Shown here piece by piece: positions 1 through 6,834 of a DNA stretch of 16,892 bases. Position 1 is the stretch's first letter. Each line of letters begins with the position of its first letter. The stretch is from CAG-390 sp045543615. GTDB taxonomy: Bacteria; Bacillota; Clostridia; Oscillospirales; CAG-272. The position numbers and the translations under genes were made by a program. Below the pieces are notes generated by a model. The model was not told the origin of the DNA, made no database searches, and saw only the letters and a list, made by a program, of their open reading frames with translations. The stretch spans positions 1 through 16,892 of the forward strand of contig JAZPXL010000001.1 of NCBI GenBank assembly GCA_045543615.1. The letters run 5' to 3'.

Positions 1-1
1 T

Positions 2-238
2 GTCAACACCGCTGACGGTTGGAGAATTGCTGATTGCGACTTTGTCGACGCCCTGCAGAATTCACGTGACCGTAAGCTTGTTGAAGATGTCATTTTTGAA
101 CGCACAGAGGGCTGGGATTACAACGCCCCCAACACCGCTGACGCTTCGTTTGAGCAGCTTGTAATGCTGACCGTAGTTGCTACGCTTTCGGTTGCAGTTC
201 CGGTCGTTCTCTCTCGCAAGCGCAGAGCCGAGGCATAA
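2..238 (+). CDS. 3' end of a surface protein gene with C-terminal membrane anchor (partial)
   Basis: The reading frame is open from the window edge to TAA at 236-238 and gives 78 residues; the start lies outside the window. The tail has the form of a Gram-positive cell-surface anchor: a short polar motif NAPNTADAS, then a hydrophobic stretch (about LVMLTVVATLSVAVPVVL), then a basic end SRKRRAEA. This suggests a secreted protein held in the membrane, or processed by a sortase with a divergent signal, since the motif resembles LPxTG or NPxTG only loosely. The part before it (VNTADGWRIADCDF and following) is not recognised and gives no function. The hairpin array starts directly after the stop codon and the likely terminator is at 338-372. 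Anchor architecture is fairly secure; sortase processing is inference. Confidence 0.7.
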   Translation, partial: VNTADGWRIADCDFVDALQNSRDRKLVEDVIFERTEGWDYNAPNTADASFEQLVMLTVVATLSVAVPVVLSRKRRAEA

Positions 239-498
239 ATGATGTGGGCTTACGCCCGATGATGTTGCACTTCGTGCAAATGATGATGTGGGCTTACGCC
301 CAATGATGTTGCGCCTGACGGCGCAAACGGAAAGACACCAAAGCCGTTTCATCCGAAACGGCTTTGGTTTTTGTTGCACCTTCGGTGCAAATGATGTGGG
401 CTTGCGCCCAATGATGTTGCACTTCGTGCAAATGATGATGTGCCTACGGCACAAATGATGTGGGTTTACGCCCAATGATGTTGCGCCTGACGGCGCAA
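239..498. repeat. Array of ten variable mini-hairpins with a constant AATGATG linker
   Basis: Ten short perfect or near-perfect inverted repeats lie head to tail, separated by AATGATG or AATGATGATG. Arms and loops: TGGGC/TTAC (245-258, last pair T-G), TTGCAC/TTC (265-279), TGGGC/TTAC (289-302), TTGCGCC/TGAC (309-326), TTGCACC/TTC (374-390), TGGGC/TTGC (397-410), TTGCAC/TTC (417-431), TGTGCC/TAC (439-453), TGGGT/TTAC (461-474, T-G pair), TTGCGCC/TGAC (481-498). Arm sequences differ between units but pairing is kept and the linker is constant. The array begins right after the upstream stop codon and flanks a true terminator at 338-372. Function unknown; a RNA-level role or a REP-like non-autonomous repeat are both possible. 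No coding signal: apparent reading frames through it are repeat artefacts. Confidence 0.9.
338..372 (+). terminator. Rho-independent terminator inside the hairpin array
   Basis: A 13-bp perfect stem (338-350 with 355-367, CCAAAGCCGTTTC arm) with loop ATCC is followed by TTTTT. It probably ends the partial surface-protein transcript. It is much longer than the array hairpins and lacks the AATGATG linker, so it is a separate element. Confidence 0.9.
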
Positions 499-515
499 AC
501 GGAAAGACAACAAAG
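455..515 (+). repeat. Second copy of a 61-bp direct repeat (first copy 283-343)
   Basis: Positions 455-515 match 283-343 at 59 of 61 positions by hand alignment (offset 172; differences at 293/465 and 338/510). The unit holds two hairpins (TGGGC and TTGCGCC types) and the tail ACGGAAAGACA(C/A)CAAAG. In the first copy CAAAG continues into the terminator stem; in the second the match ends there and the terminator is missing. Confidence 0.85.
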
Positions 516-551
516 TATTGCTAAAAACACAATGTTTTCTCCTGCTTTTCC

Positions 552-580
552 TTGACTATCATCCCTCTTTGAGTTATAAT
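552..580 (+). promoter_or_regulatory. Sigma-A promoter of the M32 carboxypeptidase gene
   Basis: TTGACT at 552-557 and TATAAT at 575-580 are separated by exactly 17 bp. The predicted transcript starts near 587, leaving a leader of about 70 nt before the ATG at 657. Confidence 0.85.
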
Positions 581-656
581 ATTCTTGTGAAAGCTCTCTC
601 TGTGTAGTGAGAGTATGCTTTTTATATGCATTACTAATTCCCGAAAGGATATTTTT

Positions 657-2159
657 ATGAACACAAACGAATATGTTGAGCGTTTCTATGCGCTTCAATC
701 CAAAATGAGTGCCTACTCGCACGCTATGTCTCTCATCTTCTATGATGGTGCTACCACTGCGCCCTCTGCCACCGCTGAAAATCGTGCGCACGCTCTCTCC
801 ATCCTCAGCGAAGAGGTCTACAAGCTTAACACCTGTGAGGAGACCGTCTCCCTGCTCTCCACTCTTTCCGAAAATATCGCCCTGCTTGACGAGAAGACAG
901 CTCGTGCGCTCACCCTCGCCACAAAAGAGCTTGACGAGATGAAGAAGATCCCTATGGAAGAGTACATAGCCTACCAGGAGCTGCTTGTTCGTGCCGATGA
1001 TGTTTGGCACAGGGCAAAGGAAGAGGACAATTTTGAGCTTTTCCGTCCTCTGCTTGAAGAAATTTTTGCTACTCAAAAGAGGTTTGCTCGCTATTGCGCA
1101 CCCGATATGCATCCCTACAACTACTGTCTTGACAAGTATGAAGAGGGTTTGACTATGGACGATTGCGATCGCTTCTTCTCCTCTCTCAAGGAGCGCATCG
1201 TTCCTCTCATCGCTCGCATCACATCAGCCACGCCCATCTCCGATGCTTGTCTCAAGGGTAATTTCCCCGTCGCATCGCAGGAGAAGTTCTCACGCTACCT
1301 TATGGAAAAGATGGGCATTGATCTCTCCCGTTGCGGTCTTGGCGTAACCGAGCATCCGTTTACCACCTCTATTGGTTCTCACCGAGATGTTCGCATCACC
1401 ACGAATTACGATGAGAGCAACATCGCAAGCTCTATGTACAGCGTCATTCACGAGGGTGGACACGCTCTGTACGATATGCACAGCGACGACTCTCTCGCCT
1501 ACACCTATCTTGATGGTGGTGTTTCTATGGGTATTCACGAAAGTCAGAGCCGTTTTTACGAAAATATTCTTGGTCGCAGTGAGGCGTTCATCAACGCCAT
1601 CTTCCCATCCATCTGTGAGTTTTTCCCCGAGCAGATGGAGGGTGTCAGCGCGACTGATTTCTACCGAGCTGTCAACCTTGTAACTCCATCCCTCATTCGC
1701 ACCGAGGCTGACGAGGTGACATACTGTCTGCACGTTATGGTAAGATATGAGCTTGAGCGTCGCATTATGAGTGACGAGCTTGAGGTAAAGGATCTGCCAG
1801 AGGAGTGGAACCGTCTCTACCGTGAGTATTTGGGTGTCACAGTACCCTCTGACCGTGAGGGTGTGCTTCAGGACAGCCATTGGTCAGGTGGTGGAATTGG
1901 CTATTTCCCGTCCTATGCGCTTGGCAGTGCATACGGCGCACAGCTTCTCTCAAAAATGCGAGAGGATGTTGATGTTGATGCGTGTCTCGCCCTCGGCGAT
2001 CTTTCGCCCATCAACGAATGGAATTGTGAGCATATTTGGAAGTACGGCTGTCTCAAGCGTTCCTCAGACCTCTTGCGTGAGGCTGTCGGTGGCGAATTTG
2101 ACCCGTCCTACTACATCACCTATCTTGAAGAAAAGTATTCGTCACTTTATTCTCTGTAA
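657..2159 (+). CDS. M32 family metallocarboxypeptidase (Taq/Pfu type)
   Basis: The predicted protein has 500 residues, the normal length of peptidase family M32, cytosolic zinc carboxypeptidases that remove C-terminal amino acids from peptides. The zinc motif HEGGH is at residues 265-269, and the family's second signature HESQSR is at 294-299, where Glu295 should be the third zinc ligand. No signal peptide is present, in keeping with a cytosolic enzyme. The start at 657 is chosen because GAAAGGA (643-649) lies seven bases upstream; an in-frame ATG at 615 would add 14 residues not typical of the family and has no ribosome binding site. The gene has its own sigma-A promoter (552-580) and terminator (2161-2196), so it is probably monocistronic. 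Likely role: peptide turnover for amino-acid supply. Confidence 0.95.
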   Translation: MNTNEYVERFYALQSKMSAYSHAMSLIFYDGATTAPSATAENRAHALSILSEEVYKLNTCEETVSLLSTLSENIALLDEKTARALTLATKELDEMKKIPMEEYIAYQELLVRADDVWHRAKEEDNFELFRPLLEEIFATQKRFARYCAPDMHPYNYCLDKYEEGLTMDDCDRFFSSLKERIVPLIARITSATPISDACLKGNFPVASQEKFSRYLMEKMGIDLSRCGLGVTEHPFTTSIGSHRDVRITTNYDESNIASSMYSVIHEGGHALYDMHSDDSLAYTYLDGGVSMGIHESQSRFYENILGRSEAFINAIFPSICEFFPEQMEGVSATDFYRAVNLVTPSLIRTEADEVTYCLHVMVRYELERRIMSDELEVKDLPEEWNRLYREYLGVTVPSDREGVLQDSHWSGGGIGYFPSYALGSAYGAQLLSKMREDVDVDACLALGDLSPINEWNCEHIWKYGCLKRSSDLLREAVGGEFDPSYYITYLEEKYSSLYSL

Positions 2160-2160
2160 A

Positions 2161-2196
2161 AAAATCGGCAAAACCGTTTTGGTTTTGCCGATTTTT
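2161..2196 (+). terminator. Terminator of the carboxypeptidase gene
   Basis: A 15-bp stem (2161-2175 with 2181-2195) around loop GTTTT, ending in a T run, starts two bases after the stop codon. The U-tail forms part of the stem. Confidence 0.9.
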
Positions 2197-2247
2197 CGTT
2201 TTTCTCCATCTCATTTATGAATTTATGGTAAATTATCGGCTTTTCTC

Positions 2248-2276
2248 TTGACAAATTTTGACTTTTGTGATACAAT
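2248..2276 (+). promoter_or_regulatory. Consensus sigma-A promoter of the tetR / acyl-CoA ligase operon
   Basis: TTGACA at 2248-2253, a 17-bp spacer, and TACAAT at 2271-2276, preceded by TG at 2268-2269 (extended -10). This is one of the strongest promoters in the window, as expected for a unit held in check by a repressor. Confidence 0.88.
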
Positions 2277-2279
2277 TAC

Positions 2280-2294
2280 AGCACAGTGTGTGCT
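2280..2294. promoter_or_regulatory. Candidate operator: perfect palindrome at the transcription start
   Basis: AGCACA-GTG-TGTGCT is a perfect 6-3-6 inverted repeat beginning four bases after the -10 box, covering the predicted transcription start. TetR-family regulators often bind such palindromes and control their own operon. Binding by the protein encoded at 2374 is an inference from position and symmetry. Confidence 0.6.
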
Positions 2295-2373
2295 AAATAT
2301 TTTTTAATGTACTGCACAAAAAGGCTGACAAAGCATTATCTACCCTAAAAAATGCACGACCAAGGAGGCAGAA

Positions 2374-2958
2374 ATGGAACAATATGAGACAACCTTAATT
2401 TGTGACGAAATGTCGCAGAGGATAATCGAGGTTGCCGAGAGAATGGTGACCGAGGTCGGAGCGCACGAGCTTACTGTTCGCAAGCTTTTGCGTGAGCTTG
2501 GCGTTTCCAACAGAGTTTTTTACAATCGTTTTCACAATATTGACGAGGTTTTGCGCATAATATATAAGAACACCATCATAAAAATCCGTGGTAGTCTTCC
2601 GTCCGTCAACAATATCAAGGATTCCGACGAGTTTTTCTCCTATGTCACGGATATTGTCAAGGCGTCGCTTGTCTCGTCCTACGATTTCAAGATGAAGTTC
2701 AATCAGTACATTTTTGAGAATGACTCCATCTCCGACAGCAATCGCAGTTGGTGGATGGGCGAGATCAAGAAGCTCATTGAATTTGCCAAGGAAAAGGGCT
2801 TTATCAAGGATGTTGACTCCGACACGCTGAGCTATGGGCTTTGGTGCTTCTGCCGTGGTTACAATGCCGATGCAGTTGCAAGAAGCTTACCGAGAGACGA
2901 GGCTGTTGAGGGCTTTGTTTACAGCATCTCCTTCTTTCTTGAAGGACTTAAAAAATAA
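2374..2958 (+). CDS. TetR/AcrR family transcriptional regulator
   Basis: The 194-residue protein has the TetR layout: an N-terminal helix-turn-helix within about residues 12-60 (core ELTVRKLLRELGVSNRVFYNRF followed by NIDEVL, where TetR members carry the recognition helix and the Y-x-x-F signature), then a helical ligand-binding and dimerisation domain. The start is well set: AAGGAGG at 2362-2368 lies five bases before the ATG. The acyl-CoA ligase gene follows after 22 bases with its own ribosome binding site, so the two are probably co-transcribed. Likely role: autorepression and control of the ligase, perhaps released by a fatty acid or acyl-CoA. Ligand unknown; the family call is secure, the effector is inference. 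Confidence 0.92.
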   Translation: MEQYETTLICDEMSQRIIEVAERMVTEVGAHELTVRKLLRELGVSNRVFYNRFHNIDEVLRIIYKNTIIKIRGSLPSVNNIKDSDEFFSYVTDIVKASLVSSYDFKMKFNQYIFENDSISDSNRSWWMGEIKKLIEFAKEKGFIKDVDSDTLSYGLWCFCRGYNADAVARSLPRDEAVEGFVYSISFFLEGLKK

Positions 2959-2980
2959 ATTATCCGAAAGGAACATAATA

Positions 2981-4672
2981 ATGAAAAAGTATCAGTTGCA
3001 CGAAAAGACGCAGTTCACAAATATTCGTGAGCTTATTGAGACAGCTGCCACCACCTACGGTGACAGAATTGCGTATTCCTTCAAGCGCACACCCAAGGCT
3101 GAGGTTACAAAGATAAGCTTTACACAGCTTCGTGATGACGTCAGAGCACTTGCAAGCGAGCTTGTTTCGCTCGGTTGCTCGGGCAAGCATTGTGCCATTA
3201 TCGGCAAGCTCTCGTACGATTGGGTTATTACCTATTTCGCAACTCTCTGTATCGGTTCAGTTTTAGTTCCTCTTGATCCGGAATGGACACAAGAAGACCT
3301 TGCGGACACAGCAGCCACAGCAGATGTTACCTATGTTTTCTGTGACAATGACATCAAGGAGAAGGGCGAGTATCTCGCAGAAAAGCTCTCTCTTGCGTCT
3401 GCGCCCATCACGCTTGGCACAAGGGATGGTGAGAAGACAGTAATCTCGCTTATGCGTCAGGGTTACCGCAAGTTCTCCGAATGCCCCGAGGATTATTTCC
3501 ACGCAGATATTGATCCCTATGCGCTCTCTCTTCTCGTATTTACATCGGGAACAACGGGCAAGGGCAAGGGCGTTATGCTCTCGCAGAATGCTATTCTCTC
3601 TTGTATGAGTGATGTTATTCCCTACATTGATTTCGGAGTCAAGACAGTTGGCGTTCTTCCTCCCCACCACACCTACGGCTCGTCCGTTATGCTTGTCGGT
3701 CACGCTATTATTGGTAGTGAGATCTATATTTCAGGTGGTCTTCGTTATGTTCAGAAGGAGCTTGTTGCAGAGAAGCCCGAGCATCTTGTTTTAGTTCCTC
3801 TCTATCTTGAGACATTCTATCGCAAGATTCGTGCAAATGTCAAGGAGCAGGGCAAGGAGAAGCTGCTCGCTCGTATGATAAAGATGTCAAATGGACTTCT
3901 CCGTGTTGGCATTGACGTAAGAAAGAAGCTGTTTTCTTCCGTCAGAGCTGCTTTTGGTGGCGAGGTCAAGATGATTATTTCGGGTGGTGCGCCCATCAAC
4001 CCTGAGATCGTTGAGTTCTTTGAGGCTATCGGCATCACGACCCTCAACGGCTATGGCATTACCGAATGCGCACCCATCATTTCCGTAAACAGAAGCCTGC
4101 ACAATGTTAAGGGCAGCGTTGGCACACCTCTTGACATCGACGAGGTTATGATCTTTGAGCCAAACGAGGACGGCGAGGGTGAAATCTGTGTTCGTGGCGC
4201 AAATGTTATGCTCGGCTACTTCAAGGATGAAGCGACAACGGCTGAGGCTGTTGATAGTGACGGCTTCTTCCACACAGGCGACTACGGCAAGCTTGTCGGT
4301 GATATTCTCTACATCACGGGCAGAAAGAAGAATCTTATCATTCTCTCAAACGGTAAGAATGTTTACCCTGAGGAGATTGAGAACGCACTTATGGCAGTAC
4401 CCGGTATTCAGGATATTATCGTTTACGAGGGACACAGCAAGAGAGGTATCGCGCACAACGCCATAGTTGCTGAGGTTTATCCCGATATGGCTTATATCGA
4501 GAAGAACGGCATTACTGATATTGCCGCACACCTCAAGCCCTATATTGATGCGTACAACGCAACAGCCGTCCCCTATAAGAAGATTGGCGTCCTCAAGGTC
4601 AGAAAGACGGAGTTCCCGAAGAACACACTTCGTAAGATCACACGCTTCAAGCTCGATATGTCCATCGAATAA
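2981..4672 (+). CDS. AMP-dependent acyl-CoA synthetase (long-chain fatty acid-CoA ligase type)
   Basis: A 563-residue ANL-superfamily adenylate-forming enzyme. The ATP-binding motif TSGTTGKGKG is at residues 188-197, YGITE at 358-362, the conserved TGD ends at Asp434, the hinge motif GRKKN starts near 447, and NVYPEEIE follows. Near the C-terminus PKNTLRKITR carries the expected catalytic Lys552. The family activates a carboxylic acid as acyl-AMP and transfers it to CoA; the motif pattern is closest to long-chain fatty acid ligases, but substrate cannot be read from sequence. The start at 2981 follows GAAAGGAA (2966-2973); an in-frame upstream start at 2834 would overlap the tetR gene by about 125 bases and is rejected. 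Second gene of the tetR operon, ended by the terminator at 4743-4778. No other beta-oxidation gene is in the window. Confidence 0.9.
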   Translation: MKKYQLHEKTQFTNIRELIETAATTYGDRIAYSFKRTPKAEVTKISFTQLRDDVRALASELVSLGCSGKHCAIIGKLSYDWVITYFATLCIGSVLVPLDPEWTQEDLADTAATADVTYVFCDNDIKEKGEYLAEKLSLASAPITLGTRDGEKTVISLMRQGYRKFSECPEDYFHADIDPYALSLLVFTSGTTGKGKGVMLSQNAILSCMSDVIPYIDFGVKTVGVLPPHHTYGSSVMLVGHAIIGSEIYISGGLRYVQKELVAEKPEHLVLVPLYLETFYRKIRANVKEQGKEKLLARMIKMSNGLLRVGIDVRKKLFSSVRAAFGGEVKMIISGGAPINPEIVEFFEAIGITTLNGYGITECAPIISVNRSLHNVKGSVGTPLDIDEVMIFEPNEDGEGEICVRGANVMLGYFKDEATTAEAVDSDGFFHTGDYGKLVGDILYITGRKKNLIILSNGKNVYPEEIENALMAVPGIQDIIVYEGHSKRGIAHNAIVAEVYPDMAYIEKNGITDIAAHLKPYIDAYNATAVPYKKIGVLKVRKTEFPKNTLRKITRFKLDMSIE

Positions 4673-4742
4673 ACCGTTTTTGATTTTTTCCTTCCTATTA
4701 TATATAGAGCAAAAATTTATATATACAGAAAAATGTGACGAA

Positions 4743-4778
4743 ATACAAAAAAGACCTCCACGGAGGTCTTTTTTGTAT
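4743..4778. terminator. Terminator after the acyl-CoA ligase gene (symmetrical)
   Basis: A near-complete palindrome: ATACAAAAAAGACCTCC pairs with GGAGGTCTTTTTTGTAT around a very tight loop. The run of A on the left and of T on the right would let it work in both directions. Its right edge overlaps the proposed -35 element of spoIIR. Confidence 0.88.
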
Positions 4779-4803
4779 ATTTCCAAATTTTTTGGACATA
4801 ATA
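4775..4803 (+). promoter_or_regulatory. Sigma-F-like forespore promoter of spoIIR
   Basis: GTATA at 4775-4779 fits the Bacillus subtilis sigma-F -35 pattern GywTA, and GGACATAATA at 4794-4803 fits the -10 pattern GgnnAnAnTw at every fixed position. The spacer is 14 bp against about 15 in the consensus (consensus recalled from memory). spoIIR is known to be a sigma-F target in Bacillus, which supports the call. Confidence 0.65.
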
Positions 4804-4851
4804 TTTTTATCGCCCATCGGTGCTCTACATAAAAAACAAAAGGAGCACAAA

Positions 4852-5529
4852 ATGTTAAAGCTTTCATCACACGCACCGATCGGCCGACTTCATCTCTCGT
4901 TTCTCGCTATCATCCTCATCCTCTCGCTTCTCTCCCTCCCATCCTGCTCGTCCGTCGGCGTGGCAGAGGCTACGCCCGACAAAGACGAATGGAGTGGCGA
5001 TGGTGGTGAGATTTTCCGTCTTCACATAAGGGCAAATTCCGACAGTGTTGATGATCAATATATAAAAAGGCAGGTAGCTCTCACTCTTGCGCCCGTCATC
5101 GAGGAGATGTTTAAAAACTCAGACAGCGTCTCGTCTGCCATCTCTCTTGCAAGCGAGCAATCAGACACTCTCGCAAGTCTTGCTTGTGACGCTCTTGCCT
5201 CACTCGGTGCTCCATACGGTGCAACGGTGACGGTTGGCACTACCCACTTTCCCGACAAATATCTCGCGTCCACTCTCTACCCTGAGGGTGATTACCCTGC
5301 GCTCGTCATCCATTTGGGCGAGGGTAAAGGCGAGAACTGGTGGTGCTTGCTCTTCCCATCCCTCGTTCCCTCTGATGCTTTTGAGGAGGATCGGGACGAA
5401 GATGACGCCATTGAGGTCGGCATTTCACCCGATGGATACCGTGATATTGTCGACTCCGACGAGCCTTTTCGCCTGCGCTTTAAGATTATTGACATCATCT
5501 CCGAGTTGTTTTCAGCACTTAGGTCTTAA
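4852..5529 (+). CDS. spoIIR: Stage II sporulation protein R
   Basis: The 225-residue product matches SpoIIR, the forespore-made signal protein that triggers SpoIIGA to process pro-sigma-E in the mother cell. Diagnostic blocks: FRLHIRANSDS at residues 55-65 followed by DDQYIKRQVA, a YPEGDYPALVIHLGEG block, and GENWWCLLFPSL with Trp163, Trp164 and Cys165. The N-terminus has a hydrophobic segment (about residues 16-30) for export, followed by LPSC ending at Cys32, which reads like a lipobox; that would be unusual for this protein. The start at 4852 follows AAAGGAG (about 4839-4845); an in-frame start at 4735 lies within the upstream terminator and before the promoter, so it is rejected. Single-gene unit between the sigma-F-like promoter and the terminator at 5535-5570. 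Confidence 0.95.
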   Translation: MLKLSSHAPIGRLHLSFLAIILILSLLSLPSCSSVGVAEATPDKDEWSGDGGEIFRLHIRANSDSVDDQYIKRQVALTLAPVIEEMFKNSDSVSSAISLASEQSDTLASLACDALASLGAPYGATVTVGTTHFPDKYLASTLYPEGDYPALVIHLGEGKGENWWCLLFPSLVPSDAFEEDRDEDDAIEVGISPDGYRDIVDSDEPFRLRFKIIDIISELFSALRS

Positions 5530-5534
5530 GACGC

Positions 5535-5570
5535 AAAAACTGACACAACAGAACTGTTGTGTCAGTTTTT
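5535..5570. terminator. Two-way terminator between spoIIR and the mannitol dehydrogenase gene
   Basis: A 16-bp perfect stem (5535-5550 with 5555-5570) with loop GAAC, flanked by five A on the left and five T on the right. It sits between convergent genes and can end both transcripts. Confidence 0.9.
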
Positions 5571-5583
5571 CTGTATTTAGCGA

Positions 5584-6801
5584 TTATGCGCCTGCTTTTT
5601 CGTTAAGGAAAGCGATGAGTGAGGCAAAGCTTGCCTTGTCTCTGAGCATAACGTAGAGTGTTTCGATAAGCTCAACATCGGACGCATCAGTAATATTGCT
5701 GTACTTTTCGAGTGCCGCCGCAACGCCATTTTCTCTTGCGTATGTGCTGACCTCTGCCGCCGCATCATCACCGGGGCAATCGAAGAGCAGACCTGCTGCG
5801 ATACCGACAGCAACATAAGCCGCTGTTCTGCCCGACTGCTTTACGCAGTTGAATGCGCCAACGAGACGGTCTGCGGGAGAGAGCTTTCTCTTTGTATCCT
5901 TGCCGACTCTGAGCATTGTGTCCTCAAGCAGAGGATTATCAAGCCTGGGAATGAGATTGTCAACAAATCCGAGAAGCGAGTCGAGGGACGCACCGTGACG
6001 AATTGCAAGTGCTCTTGCCGATTCATCAAGCGCACGGACGAGGATGTACTTGATTTCTGCATCACGTCCAACCTCATAAATGAAGTTGTAGCCCTTGAGG
6101 TAGCCGAGATAAGCCATTGTTGCGTGTGCCATATTGTGAAGCAACAGCTTTCTCTCAATATAGAAATCAAAGGGTGTGAACGGTACAAGTCCGTCCATCT
6201 CGGGTGTGGGTGCTCCGACGGGACGGAACGCTGTCAGATCAGCAGGAAGCTCGTTATAATAGTCTGTACAAACTGCAAGTGGGTCTTCGTCCGTAAATTT
6301 CTTTGGCGTTGGAGGAACGGTGATACCGACCGAGCAGGTGACAAATCCGATCTCATCCTCAAAATAAGACACAAGCTCTGCGGGAATATGTGGACGAACA
6401 AGGTCACGCAAGATCTTCTCCGATCCTATGAGGTTTTCGCAAATTAGTATATTGAGTGGCTTTGCACCCTCTGCGTGACGGCGAATGATGCCCTTTGCAA
6501 GCGTGGGTGCAACTATGGGAAGCACGTTTACACCAAGCGAGGTTGCGAGAATGTCACAGCTTGCGATAAGCGCAGCAACACCCTCTGTGTCCTTGCCGTC
6601 AAAGCCTGTGCAGTTGCCCACCCATTCTCTGACGTATTCGTTGCCTCTCGTTACATAGACAGGGTAGCCACCCTGCTCCTTGAGCCTTGCCACCGTTGCA
6701 TCGTTGATGTCAACAAATGTGGTGTTATATCCCGAAAGGTAAAATCTCTTGCCAATAAAGCCTCTGCCGATATTTCCGGCACCGTACATTACTGCGTTCA
6801 A
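5584..6801 (-). CDS. mtlD: Mannitol-1-phosphate 5-dehydrogenase family protein
   Basis: The 405-residue product belongs to the polyol-specific long-chain dehydrogenases. The NAD-binding motif GAGNIGRGFIG opens the protein (residues 7-17) as in MtlD, and the catalytic pattern K-x4-N-x2-H is present as Lys218, Asn223 and His226. MtlD interconverts mannitol 1-phosphate and fructose 6-phosphate with NAD in the cytosol. The start is TTG at 6801-6799, eight bases after AAAGGAG (6810-6816); the N-terminus then aligns with the usual M-x3-x-GAGNIGRG form, and the next ATG (codon 5) would cut into the nucleotide fold. An out-of-frame ATG at 6806-6804 meets TGA after two codons. It follows the HTH-bPH regulator gene by 33 bases, probably in one operon. 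No mannitol PTS gene is nearby, so the substrate is less sure than the family. Confidence 0.9.
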   Translation of the reverse strand: MNAVMYGAGNIGRGFIGKRFYLSGYNTTFVDINDATVARLKEQGGYPVYVTRGNEYVREWVGNCTGFDGKDTEGVAALIASCDILATSLGVNVLPIVAPTLAKGIIRRHAEGAKPLNILICENLIGSEKILRDLVRPHIPAELVSYFEDEIGFVTCSVGITVPPTPKKFTDEDPLAVCTDYYNELPADLTAFRPVGAPTPEMDGLVPFTPFDFYIERKLLLHNMAHATMAYLGYLKGYNFIYEVGRDAEIKYILVRALDESARALAIRHGASLDSLLGFVDNLIPRLDNPLLEDTMLRVGKDTKRKLSPADRLVGAFNCVKQSGRTAAYVAVGIAAGLLFDCPGDDAAAEVSTYARENGVAAALEKYSNITDASDVELIETLYVMLRDKASFASLIAFLNEKAGA

Positions 6802-6834
6802 AGCATTGTCTCCTTTATATCAAATAATAATTTT

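Noticed and set aside
62..475. Antisense reading frame with repeated HHL and IIGRKPTS segments
   Set aside because: It is the translation of the hairpin array and the end of the surface-protein gene; the repeated peptides are repeat artefacts and there is no ribosome binding site.
239..498. CRISPR array
   Set aside because: Repeats are under 20 bp, are themselves variable hairpins, and there are no unique spacers of regular size nor any cas gene.
596..613. Hairpin CTCTC/GAGAG in the M32 leader as a riboswitch or attenuator
   Set aside because: Only five base pairs with an eight-base loop, no conserved riboswitch core and no T run.
444..1112. Antisense 222-residue frame
   Set aside because: Lies opposite the M32 gene and its promoter; the M32 frame has conserved zinc motifs and explains the region.
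2834..2980. Longer N-terminus for the acyl-CoA ligase
   Set aside because: Would overlap the tetR gene and ignore the good ribosome binding site before 2981; the extra residues are tetR in another frame.
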